Shown here: piece by piece, positions 34,908-42,451 of the stretch
How the letters are laid out: the number at the start of each line of letters is the position of its first letter
Numbering within the stretch: position 1 is the first letter of the stretch
NCBI RefSeq assembly: GCF_001279725.1
Contig: NZ_LGDE01000458.1
Span: 105,276 to 169,275 of the forward strand
Direction: 5' to 3'
DNA: 64,000 bases
From: Streptomyces sp. WM4235
GTDB taxonomy: Bacteria > Actinomycetota > Actinomycetes > Streptomycetales > Streptomycetaceae
The notes under the pieces: generated by a model
What the model saw: the letters and a program-made list of their open reading frames with translations, nothing else
Told to the model about the DNA's origin: nothing
Databases searched by the model: none
Made by a program: the position numbers and the translations under genes

Positions 34908-35822
34908 TCAGCGGGCCACGCGGGGGAGGCCGGTCACCGACATCACCAGGGAGTACAGCGAGGTGGTGGCGGTGATGAAGAGGCGGTTGTTCTTCGGGCC
35001 GCCGAAGGTGATGTTCGAGACCGGCTCCGGTACGCGGAGCCGGCCGATCAGGGTGCCGTCCGGCGCGTGGCAGCGCACGCCGTCCGCCATGGCCGCCGCC
35101 CACAGCCGGCCCTGGTCGTCGAAGCGGATGTTGTCCACGGAGGGGCAGACGGCGAACACCCGGTCGTGCGTCAGGGTCCCGTCGTCGGTGACCTTGAAGG
35201 CGCGGATGTGGCCCGCGCGGGTGTCGGCGGCGTACAGCTCGCTCTCGTCCGGGGAGAAGACGAGGCCGTTCGGGCCCAGGAAGCCGTCCGCGACCAGCCG
35301 GACCTCGCCCGTCGCGGGGTCGGCGCGGTAGAGGTTGCAGGCGCCGATCTCGCTGGGGGCGCGGTGGCCCTCGTAGTCGTTGGTGATGCCGAAGTCCGGG
35401 TCGGAGAACCAGACGGAGCCGTCCGAGCGCACCACCGCGTCGTTCGGGCTGTTGAGCCGCTTGCCGTCCCAGTGGTCCGCCAGGACCGTGAGGCTGCCGT
35501 CCGGTTCGGTGCGGGTGACGCGTCGGTTGCCCTGCTCGCACGTGATCAGGCGGCCCTCGCGGTCGAGGGTGTTGCCGTTCGAGTGGCCGGCCGGGGAGCG
35601 GAAGACGGAGACGGCGCCGGTCGCCTCGTCCCAGCGCAGCATGCGGTCGTTGGGGATGTCGCTCCACACGAGTTGCCGCCAGGCGGGGAGGTAGAGCGGT
35701 CCTTCCGCCCAACGGCAGTCGTCGTACAGGCGCTCCAGGCGCATGTCGCCGTTGGCGCAGCGGCCCGTACGGAAACGATCGTCCAGAATCTCGTACAGGC
35801 CGAGGTCGGCGATGCCTGACAT
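34908..35822 (-). CDS. SMP-30/gluconolactonase-family (LRE) protein
   Basis: The start is ATG 35822 (MSGIADLGLYEI), 304 residues; the frame stays open further upstream without protein-like sequence. The six-bladed propeller shows the metal ligands Glu (WAEGPLY), Asn (NSPNDAVV) and Asp (FSPDESELYAADT). The family hydrolyses sugar lactones such as gluconolactone or related esters. It is divergently transcribed from an AsnC-type regulator, its likely controller. Confidence 0.9.
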   Translation of the reverse strand: MSGIADLGLYEILDDRFRTGRCANGDMRLERLYDDCRWAEGPLYLPAWRQLVWSDIPNDRMLRWDEATGAVSVFRSPAGHSNGNTLDREGRLITCEQGNRRVTRTEPDGSLTVLADHWDGKRLNSPNDAVVRSDGSVWFSDPDFGITNDYEGHRAPSEIGACNLYRADPATGEVRLVADGFLGPNGLVFSPDESELYAADTRAGHIRAFKVTDDGTLTHDRVFAVCPSVDNIRFDDQGRLWAAAMADGVRCHAPDGTLIGRLRVPEPVSNITFGGPKNNRLFITATTSLYSLVMSVTGLPRVAR

Positions 35823-35845
35823 GGTTCCCCCTATTGCTCGATCAA

Positions 35846-35860
35846 CCGAATGAAGTTCGG
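35846..35860. promoter_or_regulatory. Inverted repeat CCGAA-N5-TTCGG in a divergent promoter
   Basis: Perfect 5-5-5 inverted repeat in the 108-base gap between the SMP-30 gene (-) and the AsnC gene (+). It is a candidate binding site for the AsnC-family protein. Confidence 0.45.
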
Positions 35861-35930
35861 CGTGATGGTGAGATTGCAGGATCAGGTACCGTCTTCGCAA
35901 GGCCCGACGGGCACATGAGAGGAAGATCGC

Positions 35931-36365
35931 GTGGACGACATCGACCGGGCGCTCGTCCTGCGCCTCCAGCAGGACGCGGGCCAGTCCTACGCGGCCCTCG
36001 GCGCGGCAGTCGGCCTCTCGGCCGGCGCCACGCACGAGCGCGTACGGAAACTGCGCGAGCGCGGAGTGATCCGGCGGACCACGGTCGACGTGGACCCGGC
36101 CGCCGTGGGCAGCGGGGTGCTGGCCTACGTGATGGTCGACTCCAACGCCTGGATGGGGGACTCGGCGGAGGCCTTCGCGGCCATCCCGGAGATCCAGGAG
36201 GCGCACGTCATCGCCGGCAGCGCGTCGGTGCTGGTCAAGGTCCGCTCCGCCACCACCGTGCAGCTGCAGGACGTACTGCGCCGCCTCTACGCCATCGACG
36301 GCGTCAGCGGAACGCAGGCCACCGTCGTCCTGGACACCTTCTTCGAACGGCCGCTCCCGCTGTGA
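35931..36365 (+). CDS. Lrp/AsnC-family transcriptional regulator
   Basis: 144 residues from GTG 35931 (VDDIDRALVLRLQQD) with GAGAGGAAG upstream. The N-terminal HTH (GAAVGLSAGATHERVRKLRE) and C-terminal RAM effector domain are complete. The stop overlaps the DUF2797 start by four bases (GTGA). It probably regulates itself and the divergent lactonase gene. Confidence 0.92.
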   Translation: MDDIDRALVLRLQQDAGQSYAALGAAVGLSAGATHERVRKLRERGVIRRTTVDVDPAAVGSGVLAYVMVDSNAWMGDSAEAFAAIPEIQEAHVIAGSASVLVKVRSATTVQLQDVLRRLYAIDGVSGTQATVVLDTFFERPLPL

Positions 36366-37243
36366 CCTGGTGGTGCACCGGCATCCGCTGGCAGGACGGC
36401 GGTCCGTCCATCGGCTGGTACGGGTCGCAGCGCGGGGAGCGCGGCAGCGTGCTCGGGTACGGGCACCGGCTGGCCTTCGCCGCCCGGGGCGAGCGGCACT
36501 GCCTGGGCGTGCGGCGGGCCGGCAGGCGGACCCCGTGCCCCACCGGCCGGCCGGTGCCGGGCCGGGCGGGGAACTCCCAGTGCCCCGAGTGCGCCCGGCT
36601 GGACCGGTCCTTCTCGGTGGCCGCCGACACCAACGTCGCCGATCCGCGCACGTACCGGGTGTACCTGGCGTGGTTCGGGCCCGGCCTGCTCAAGGTCGGC
36701 ATCACCGCCGAGGAACGCGGTCCGGCCCGGCTGCTGGAGCAGGGGGCGGTGACCTGGGCCTGGCTCGGGCGCGGGCCGCTGATGGCGACCCGGCGCACCG
36801 AGGAACTGCTGCGGGCCGCCCTCGGGGTGCCCGATCGGATCGCGTACGCCCGCAAGCGCGCCGTACGGGCCCACCTGCCGCCGCGCGCGGAGCGGGCCGG
36901 GGAGGTGGCCGAGCTGCACGCCCGCGCCGCGGCCCTGCCGGGATGGCCGGAGTCGCTGGACCGGCTGGGGTGCGAAGTCGTCGATCACGCCGTCCCGTTC
37001 GGCCTCGACACGCTGCCCGAACCCGCACGGGTGGTCACCGAGATGGTGCCCGACGGGACGGTGACGGGGACCCTCGTGGGCGCGGCCGGACCGGATCTGC
37101 ACTTCGCGGACGGGCTGGTGGTGGACACCCGGCTGCTCGCCGGCTGGGAGCTGGTCGCACCGCTGGAGGACGGCGGCGCGGAGGTGCCGACGACCGTGAT
37201 CGCGCCGCCCTCCCCGGAGATCGGGCAGGAAGGGCTGTTCTGA
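36362..37243 (+). CDS. DUF2797 family protein
   Basis: 293 residues from GTG 36362, overlapping the asnC stop. Cys residues suit a zinc site (ERHCLGV, TPCPTG, QCPECARLD). The VYLAWFGPGLLKVGITAEERG segment resembles a GIY-YIG-like fold reported for the family, but no activity is known. It is co-transcribed with the AsnC regulator. Confidence 0.85.
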   Translation: MTWWCTGIRWQDGGPSIGWYGSQRGERGSVLGYGHRLAFAARGERHCLGVRRAGRRTPCPTGRPVPGRAGNSQCPECARLDRSFSVAADTNVADPRTYRVYLAWFGPGLLKVGITAEERGPARLLEQGAVTWAWLGRGPLMATRRTEELLRAALGVPDRIAYARKRAVRAHLPPRAERAGEVAELHARAAALPGWPESLDRLGCEVVDHAVPFGLDTLPEPARVVTEMVPDGTVTGTLVGAAGPDLHFADGLVVDTRLLAGWELVAPLEDGGAEVPTTVIAPPSPEIGQEGLF

Positions 37244-37414
37244 CCGGCGCGGGCGAGGCGCCCAGGCCGCGAGGCGCCCAGGCCGAGGCGCCGATGCCGA
37301 GGCGCCTGTCGTGAAGGCCGCGCGGGCCGTCCATGGTCAAGTCTTGGATCCCTTTGGCCTCGTGGGCGGCTTTCCTGTGGACATCCCGGGGGCCCGCCGC
37401 AGAGGGTGGTGGGC

Positions 37415-37756
37415 ATGAGCATCCAGCCCGTACCGGCGTTCGAACCGCCGTACCTGATGGCCGTCTTCACCGATGTCCGCACCGCCGACGACACCGACTA
37501 CCCGGAGACGGGCGCCCGGATGAGCGAGCTCGTCGGAGCCAACCCCGGCCTCCTCGGCCACGAGTCCGCGCGCACCCCGGGCGGCCTCGGCATCACCGTC
37601 GCCTACTTCCGCGACCAGGAGTCGCTGACCGCCTGGCGCGAGGACCGGGAACACCGGGCGGCCATGCGCCGGGGCCGCGAGGACTGGTACGAGAGCTACA
37701 CCCTGCACGTCGCGACCGTCGAACGGAGCCACGGATTTGTCCGCGCCGAGCACTGA
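37415..37756 (+). CDS. ABM-domain (antibiotic biosynthesis monooxygenase-like) protein
   Basis: 113 residues from ATG 37415 with a GGGTGGTGGG ribosome site. The single ferredoxin-like ABM fold (LMAVFTDVRTADDTDY; GITVAYFRDQESLTAW) has no signal peptide. Its end overlaps the start of the amidohydrolase gene by 20 bases. Confidence 0.88.
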   Translation: MSIQPVPAFEPPYLMAVFTDVRTADDTDYPETGARMSELVGANPGLLGHESARTPGGLGITVAYFRDQESLTAWREDREHRAAMRRGREDWYESYTLHVATVERSHGFVRAEH

Positions 37757-38717
37757 TCCGAGCCCCGAGCCGACCATCGAGCCGAGCGTCGAGCCGACCA
37801 TCGGGCCGACCACCGATCCGACCTCCGGGGAAACGGCGGAGGCGTCGACGGCGGAGGCGGTGCGCGTCTTCCGGGAGCGGCTCGGGCTCCCCGGACTGGT
37901 CGACGTGCACACCCACTTCATGCCCGGGCGGGTCCTGGACAAGGTGTGGGACTACTTCGACGCGGTCGGACCGTTGACCGGCGTCGAGTGGCCGATCACC
38001 TACCGGCACGAGGAGGAGCAGCGGGTCGCGCTGCTCCGGCGATTCGGGGTACGGGCCTTCACCGCCATGCTCTACCCGCACAAGCCGGCGATGGCGGCCT
38101 GGCTGAACGCCTGGTCCGCCGATTTCGCCGCGCGGACCCCCGACTGCCTGCATACCGCGACCTTCTTCCCGGAGGACGGGGCGGCGGCGTACACCGCCCG
38201 GGCCGTCGAGGCCGGGGCGCGGGTCTTCAAGGCGCACCTCCAGGTCGGCGGGTACGACCCGAACGACGACCGGCTCGAAGCGGTCTGGGGGCTGCTGGCC
38301 GAGGCCGGGATCCCCGTCGTGATCCATTGCGGCTCGGGGCCCGTCCCCGGCAAGCACACCGGGCCCGAGCCCGTCGCCCGGCTGCTGGCCCGCCACCCCC
38401 GGCTGCCCCTGGTGATCGCGCACATGGGGATGCCCGAGTACGCCGACTTCCTCGACCTGGCCGAGCGGTACGGCGAGGTCCGGCTGGACACCACCATGGC
38501 CTTCACCGACTTCTCCGAGCAGTTCAGCGGCTTCCCGGCCGGGGACCTGGGCAGGCTGGTCGACCTCGGCGACCGGATCCTGCTGGGCACCGACTTCCCG
38601 AACATCCCCTACCCCTACGAGCACCAGCTCGCGGCCCTGGAGCGCCTCGGCCTCGGGGACGACTGGCTGCGCGCGGTCTGCCACGACAACGGCGCCCGGC
38701 TGTTCCGGCTGCCCTGA
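37737..38717 (+). CDS. Amidohydrolase family protein (amidohydrolase_2 type)
   Basis: 326 residues from TTG 37737. The N-terminal 45 residues are a Glu-Pro-Thr repeat (EPTIEPSVEPT) and a later start is possible, but no better ribosome site was seen. The TIM-barrel metal site includes DVHTHFMP, VVIHCGSGP, VIAHMGMPEY and LGTDFPNIPY. The subgroup includes decarboxylases and lactonases; the substrate is unknown. It overlaps the ABM gene and may share its mRNA. Confidence 0.88.
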   Translation: MSAPSTDPSPEPTIEPSVEPTIGPTTDPTSGETAEASTAEAVRVFRERLGLPGLVDVHTHFMPGRVLDKVWDYFDAVGPLTGVEWPITYRHEEEQRVALLRRFGVRAFTAMLYPHKPAMAAWLNAWSADFAARTPDCLHTATFFPEDGAAAYTARAVEAGARVFKAHLQVGGYDPNDDRLEAVWGLLAEAGIPVVIHCGSGPVPGKHTGPEPVARLLARHPRLPLVIAHMGMPEYADFLDLAERYGEVRLDTTMAFTDFSEQFSGFPAGDLGRLVDLGDRILLGTDFPNIPYPYEHQLAALERLGLGDDWLRAVCHDNGARLFRLP

Positions 38718-38767
38718 GCCCCCGCCGGAACCCGCCCCGCGGCCCCGCCCCGCGCGGGCCGGCGATT

Positions 38768-38784
38768 CTCAGGAAATTCACAGG
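38768..38784 (+). promoter_or_regulatory. Direct repeat CTCAGG-N5-CACAGG, candidate response-regulator box
   Basis: CTCAGG-AAATT-CACAGG lies 44-60 bases before the response-regulator start; an 11-bp period is typical for OmpR-family tandem sites. A third related TCTCAGAGG follows at about 38799-38807. Autoregulation is inferred. Confidence 0.5.
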
Positions 38785-38827
38785 TAGGCGCAAGAACGCT
38801 CTCAGAGGCAACGGTCAGCGTGTACCC

Positions 38828-39595
38828 ATGACTGCGACGACCACCTCACACGCGTCCACGTCCACCGGCAATCACACGGCCCTCGTCCGGCCCGACGGCG
38901 GCCCCTGCCGGGTGCTCGTGGTCGACGACGAGGCCGCGCTCTCCGAGCTGCTGTCCATGGCCCTGCGCTACGAGGGCTGCGAGGTCCGCAGCGCCGGGGA
39001 CGGCGCCGGCGCGGTCCGCGCGGCCCGGGAGTTCCGCCCCGACGTGGTGCTGCTCGACATCATGCTCCCGGACATGGACGGCCTGGCCGTGCTCGGCCGG
39101 CTGCGCAGGGAGCTTCCCCAGGTCCCGGTGCTGTTCCTCACCGCCAAGGACTCCGTCGAGGACCGGATCGCGGGTCTGACGGCGGGCGGCGACGACTACG
39201 TCACCAAGCCGTTCAGCCTGGAGGAGGTCGTGGCCCGGCTGCGCGGCCTGGTCCGCCGCTCCGGCGCGGCGCAGGCCGCGCGCGGGGGATCCGTCCTGGT
39301 CGTGGGCGACCTGCGGCTCGACGAGGACAGCCACGAGGTCACCCGGGACGGCCGGGAGGTCCATCTGACCGCCACCGAGTTCGAGCTGCTGCGCTACCTG
39401 ATGCGCAACCCGCGCCGCGTGCTCAGCAAGGCGCAGATCCTGGACCGGGTGTGGTCCTACGACTTCGGCGGCCAGGCCAACGTCGTCGAGCTGTACATCT
39501 CCTACCTGCGACGGAAGCTGGAGAGCGGCCCCGGATGGCCCCCGATGATCCACACCCGCCGCGGCGCCGGCTACCTGATCAAGCCGGCCGAGTAG
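38828..39595 (+). CDS. OmpR-family response regulator
   Basis: 255 residues from ATG 38828. The receiver has Asp33/34, phospho-acceptor Asp77 (VVLLDIMLP) and Lys127 (DYVTKPFS). The winged-helix effector domain (about 150-250) includes LTATEFELLRYLMRNPRRVL. It is immediately followed by its kinase (TAGTG overlap) and two glycosyltransferase genes, likely its targets. Confidence 0.94.
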   Translation: MTATTTSHASTSTGNHTALVRPDGGPCRVLVVDDEAALSELLSMALRYEGCEVRSAGDGAGAVRAAREFRPDVVLLDIMLPDMDGLAVLGRLRRELPQVPVLFLTAKDSVEDRIAGLTAGGDDYVTKPFSLEEVVARLRGLVRRSGAAQAARGGSVLVVGDLRLDEDSHEVTRDGREVHLTATEFELLRYLMRNPRRVLSKAQILDRVWSYDFGGQANVVELYISYLRRKLESGPGWPPMIHTRRGAGYLIKPAE

Positions 39596-39622
39596 TGCCC
39601 GTACGCCGAGTAGTGCCCGTAC
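39587..39622. repeat. 18-bp perfect tandem duplication across a stop-start junction
   Basis: GCCGAGTAGTGCCCGTAC occurs twice, head to tail. Each copy carries the TAGTG that ends the response regulator and starts the kinase, so two in-frame GTG starts exist (39595 and 39613). Confidence 0.9.
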
Positions 39623-41151
39623 GTCGACCCCGACGAGGCGGCCGACCCCGCCGGCCGTGGTCGCTGCGGACCCGGCTCGTCCTGTCGGCGGTGGCACTCA
39701 TCGCCGTCGTCGGCGCGGCCATCGGCACCGTCACCACGCTCGCACTGCGCGAGAACCTGGTCGACAAGCTCGACGACCAGCTGCGGGTCTCCCTCGACAT
39801 GGCGCTCCGCGGACCCGGCGCGGGCAAGGCCGCCCGCGAGAACAGCCTGGGATTCGTCCTGGCCCCCGGCAGCCCCCTCGGCGCCGCCGGGATCCGGCTC
39901 GACTCCGACGGGAAGGTCATCGGCTCCGCCCGCAGCGCGGCCGTGGGCGGCCCCGACCTCGACCACCGCCAGCCGCTGACCGACGGCCAGACGGCCGCGC
40001 TGGAGCGGGCCGCCCACGCGTCCGCCCCGGGCGGGGGCGACCCGACCGACGTGGAGCTGCCGCAGCTCGGCGGCTACCGGGTGCTGACCTCCCCCGACGG
40101 CAGCCTCGTACTCGGCTTCCCGCTCAGCGACGTGGATTCCACGGTCCACACCCTCGTCGCGGTGGAGGTCTTCGTCACCCTGGCCGGGCTGATCGCCGCC
40201 TCCCTCGCGGGTCAGGCGCTCGTCGGTGTCGCCCTGCGCCCCCTGCACCGGGTCGCCGCCACCGCCACCCGGGTCTCCGAACTCCCCCTGCACAGCGGCG
40301 AACCCGCCCTGCACGAACGCGTTCCCGACGCGGAGGCCGACCCCCGCACCGAGGTGGGGCAGGTCGGCGCGGCCCTCAACCGGATGCTGGGCCATGTCTC
40401 CTCGGCCCTCACCGCCCGGCAGCAGAGCGAGATGCGGGTCCGCCAGTTCGTCGCCGACGCCAGCCACGAGTTGCGTACCCCGCTGGCCTCCATCCGCGGT
40501 TACGCCGAACTCACCCGGCGCGGCCACGAGCAGCCCGGCCCCGACACCCGGCACGCGCTGGGCCGAATCGAGTCCGAGGCCACCCGGATGACCGGACTCG
40601 TCGAAGACCTGCTGCTCCTGGCCCGGTTGGACGCCGGTCGCCCCCTGCCCACCGGCGACGCCGACACCGATCTGGCCCCGCTCGTCGTGGACGCCGTCAG
40701 CGACGCCCGGGCCGCCGGCCCCGCGCACCACTGGCGGTTGAACCTCCCCGACGAGCCCGCGCCGATCCGTGCCGACCCGGCCCGGATCCAGCAGGTCCTG
40801 GTCAACCTCCTCGCCAACGCCCGCACCCACACCCCGCCCGGCACCACCGTCACCGCGCATGTTTCACGTGAAACATCCGCCGTCCGGCTGCTGATCGAGG
40901 ACGACGGGCCCGGCATCCCCTCCGAACTCCTCCCCCACGTCTTCGAGCGGTTCGCCCGAGGCGACGCCTCCCGCTCCAGGTCGGCGGGCTCCACCGGTCT
41001 CGGACTCGCCATCGTCCAGGCCGTGGTCTCGGCCCACGGGGGACAGGTCGACGTACGCAGCCGACCGGGTCGGACCAGCTTCGAGGTGCGCCTGCCGCTC
41101 GCGACCGCCACGGACTCACAGACGGGGCACAGGCTCACCACACACCGGTGA
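39595..41151 (+). CDS. Sensor histidine kinase
   Basis: 518 residues from GTG 39595 (or 512 from the duplicated GTG 39613). Two membrane helices (about 25-45 and 180-205) enclose a sensor loop. A HAMP domain, the H-box (ASHELRTPL, His near 299), N-box NLLANARTHT, G1 DDGPGI and G2 GSTGLGLAI follow. A parS site encodes residues 423-427 (VSRET) on a strand between the N-box and G1. It is the partner of the response regulator upstream. Confidence 0.94.
   Translation: MPVRRVVPVRRPRRGGRPRRPWSLRTRLVLSAVALIAVVGAAIGTVTTLALRENLVDKLDDQLRVSLDMALRGPGAGKAARENSLGFVLAPGSPLGAAGIRLDSDGKVIGSARSAAVGGPDLDHRQPLTDGQTAALERAAHASAPGGGDPTDVELPQLGGYRVLTSPDGSLVLGFPLSDVDSTVHTLVAVEVFVTLAGLIAASLAGQALVGVALRPLHRVAATATRVSELPLHSGEPALHERVPDAEADPRTEVGQVGAALNRMLGHVSSALTARQQSEMRVRQFVADASHELRTPLASIRGYAELTRRGHEQPGPDTRHALGRIESEATRMTGLVEDLLLLARLDAGRPLPTGDADTDLAPLVVDAVSDARAAGPAHHWRLNLPDEPAPIRADPARIQQVLVNLLANARTHTPPGTTVTAHVSRETSAVRLLIEDDGPGIPSELLPHVFERFARGDASRSRSAGSTGLGLAIVQAVVSAHGGQVDVRSRPGRTSFEVRLPLATATDSQTGHRLTTHR
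40861..40874. promoter_or_regulatory. parS: parS site inside the histidine kinase gene
   Basis: Perfect GTTTCACGTGAAAC, exactly in codon register (codons 423-427, VSRET). Confidence 0.94.
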
Positions 41152-41176
41152 CAGCCCGACCGGCGACTGTCGGTAC

Positions 41177-42451
41177 ATGCCAACCGACACCTCTCCCGGC
41201 CCCGGAGCCCTCCCGGCCCGTGCGCCCCTGGCGCCCGTGCCCGGTGTGCCCGTACTCGACGTGGTGATCCCGGTGTTCAACGAGGAGAAGGACCTCGGAC
41301 CGTGTGTGCGCCGGCTCCACGAGCACCTCACCCGCACCTTCCCGTACCCCTTCCGGATCACCATCGCCGACAACGCGAGCACCGACCGCACCCCCGAGGT
41401 CGCGGCCGGCCTCGCCGCCGCCGTCGACGGCGTACGCAGCACCCGGCTGGAGGAGAAGGGCCGAGGCCGCGCCCTGCGCACCGTGTGGTCCCACTCCGAG
41501 GCACCCGTGCTCGCGTACATGGACGTGGACCTGTCCACCGACCTCAACGCGCTGCTGCCGCTGGTCGCCCCGCTGATCTCGGGCCACTCCGACCTCGCCA
41601 TCGGCACCCGCCTCGCCCGCTCCTCGCGCGTGGTGCGCGGCGCGAAGCGCGAGTTCGTCTCCCGCGCCTACAACCTGCTGCTCCGCTCCTCGCTCTCCGC
41701 CCGCTTCAGCGACGCCCAGTGCGGGTTCAAGGCCATCCGACGGGAGGTCGCGGAGCGGCTGCTGCCGCTGGTGGAGGACACCGGCTGGTTCTTCGACACC
41801 GAGCTGCTCGTCCTCGCCGAGCGGGCCGGACTGCGGATCCACGAGGTGCCGGTGGACTGGGTCGACGACCCCGACACCACCGTCCACATCGCCCGCACGG
41901 CCGCCGAGGACCTCCGGGGCATGTGGCGGGTGGGTCGCGCGCTGGCCATCGGGGCGCTGCCGCTGGACCGGCTCGCCCGCCCCTTCGGAGACGATCCGCG
42001 CGACCGGACCGCCCTGCCCGAGGTACCGCGCGGGCTGGCCCGGCAGCTCCTCGGCTTCTGCGCCGTCGGGCTGCTGAGCACGCTGCTCTACCTGCTGCTT
42101 TACTCCGCCTTCCGGTCCTCGGTCGGGCCGCAGGCCGCCAACGCCGCCGCGCTGCTGCTGTCGGCCGTGGCCAACACCGCCGCGAACCGCCGGCTCACCT
42201 TCGGCGTGCGCGGCCGCGCCCGGGCCGTGCGCCACCAGGCCCAGGGCCTGGTCGTGTTCGGCATCGGCCTGGCGCTGACCAGCGGCTCCCTGGCGGCGCT
42301 CGGCGCGGCCACCACCGCGCCGGCCCACGCCACCGAACTCGCCGTCCTGATCACGGCCAACCTCGCCGCCACCGTGCTGCGCTTCCTGCTCTTCCGCGCC
42401 TGGGTCTTCCCCGAGCGGCGCGGCACTCCCGCGAAGGACGACCACCGATGA
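41177..42451 (+). CDS. Bifunctional GT2 glycosyltransferase/GtrA-like membrane protein
   Basis: 424 residues from ATG 41177. The N-terminal GT2 domain (about 25-250) shows VVIPVFNEEKDL, the YMDVDLSTD acidic metal motif and QCGFKAIRR. Four GtrA-type helices follow (about 285-415). Such fusions resemble dolichol-phosphate-mannose synthases that make lipid-linked sugar donors. The end overlaps the next gene start by four bases. Confidence 0.93.
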   Translation: MPTDTSPGPGALPARAPLAPVPGVPVLDVVIPVFNEEKDLGPCVRRLHEHLTRTFPYPFRITIADNASTDRTPEVAAGLAAAVDGVRSTRLEEKGRGRALRTVWSHSEAPVLAYMDVDLSTDLNALLPLVAPLISGHSDLAIGTRLARSSRVVRGAKREFVSRAYNLLLRSSLSARFSDAQCGFKAIRREVAERLLPLVEDTGWFFDTELLVLAERAGLRIHEVPVDWVDDPDTTVHIARTAAEDLRGMWRVGRALAIGALPLDRLARPFGDDPRDRTALPEVPRGLARQLLGFCAVGLLSTLLYLLLYSAFRSSVGPQAANAAALLLSAVANTAANRRLTFGVRGRARAVRHQAQGLVVFGIGLALTSGSLAALGAATTAPAHATELAVLITANLAATVLRFLLFRAWVFPERRGTPAKDDHR

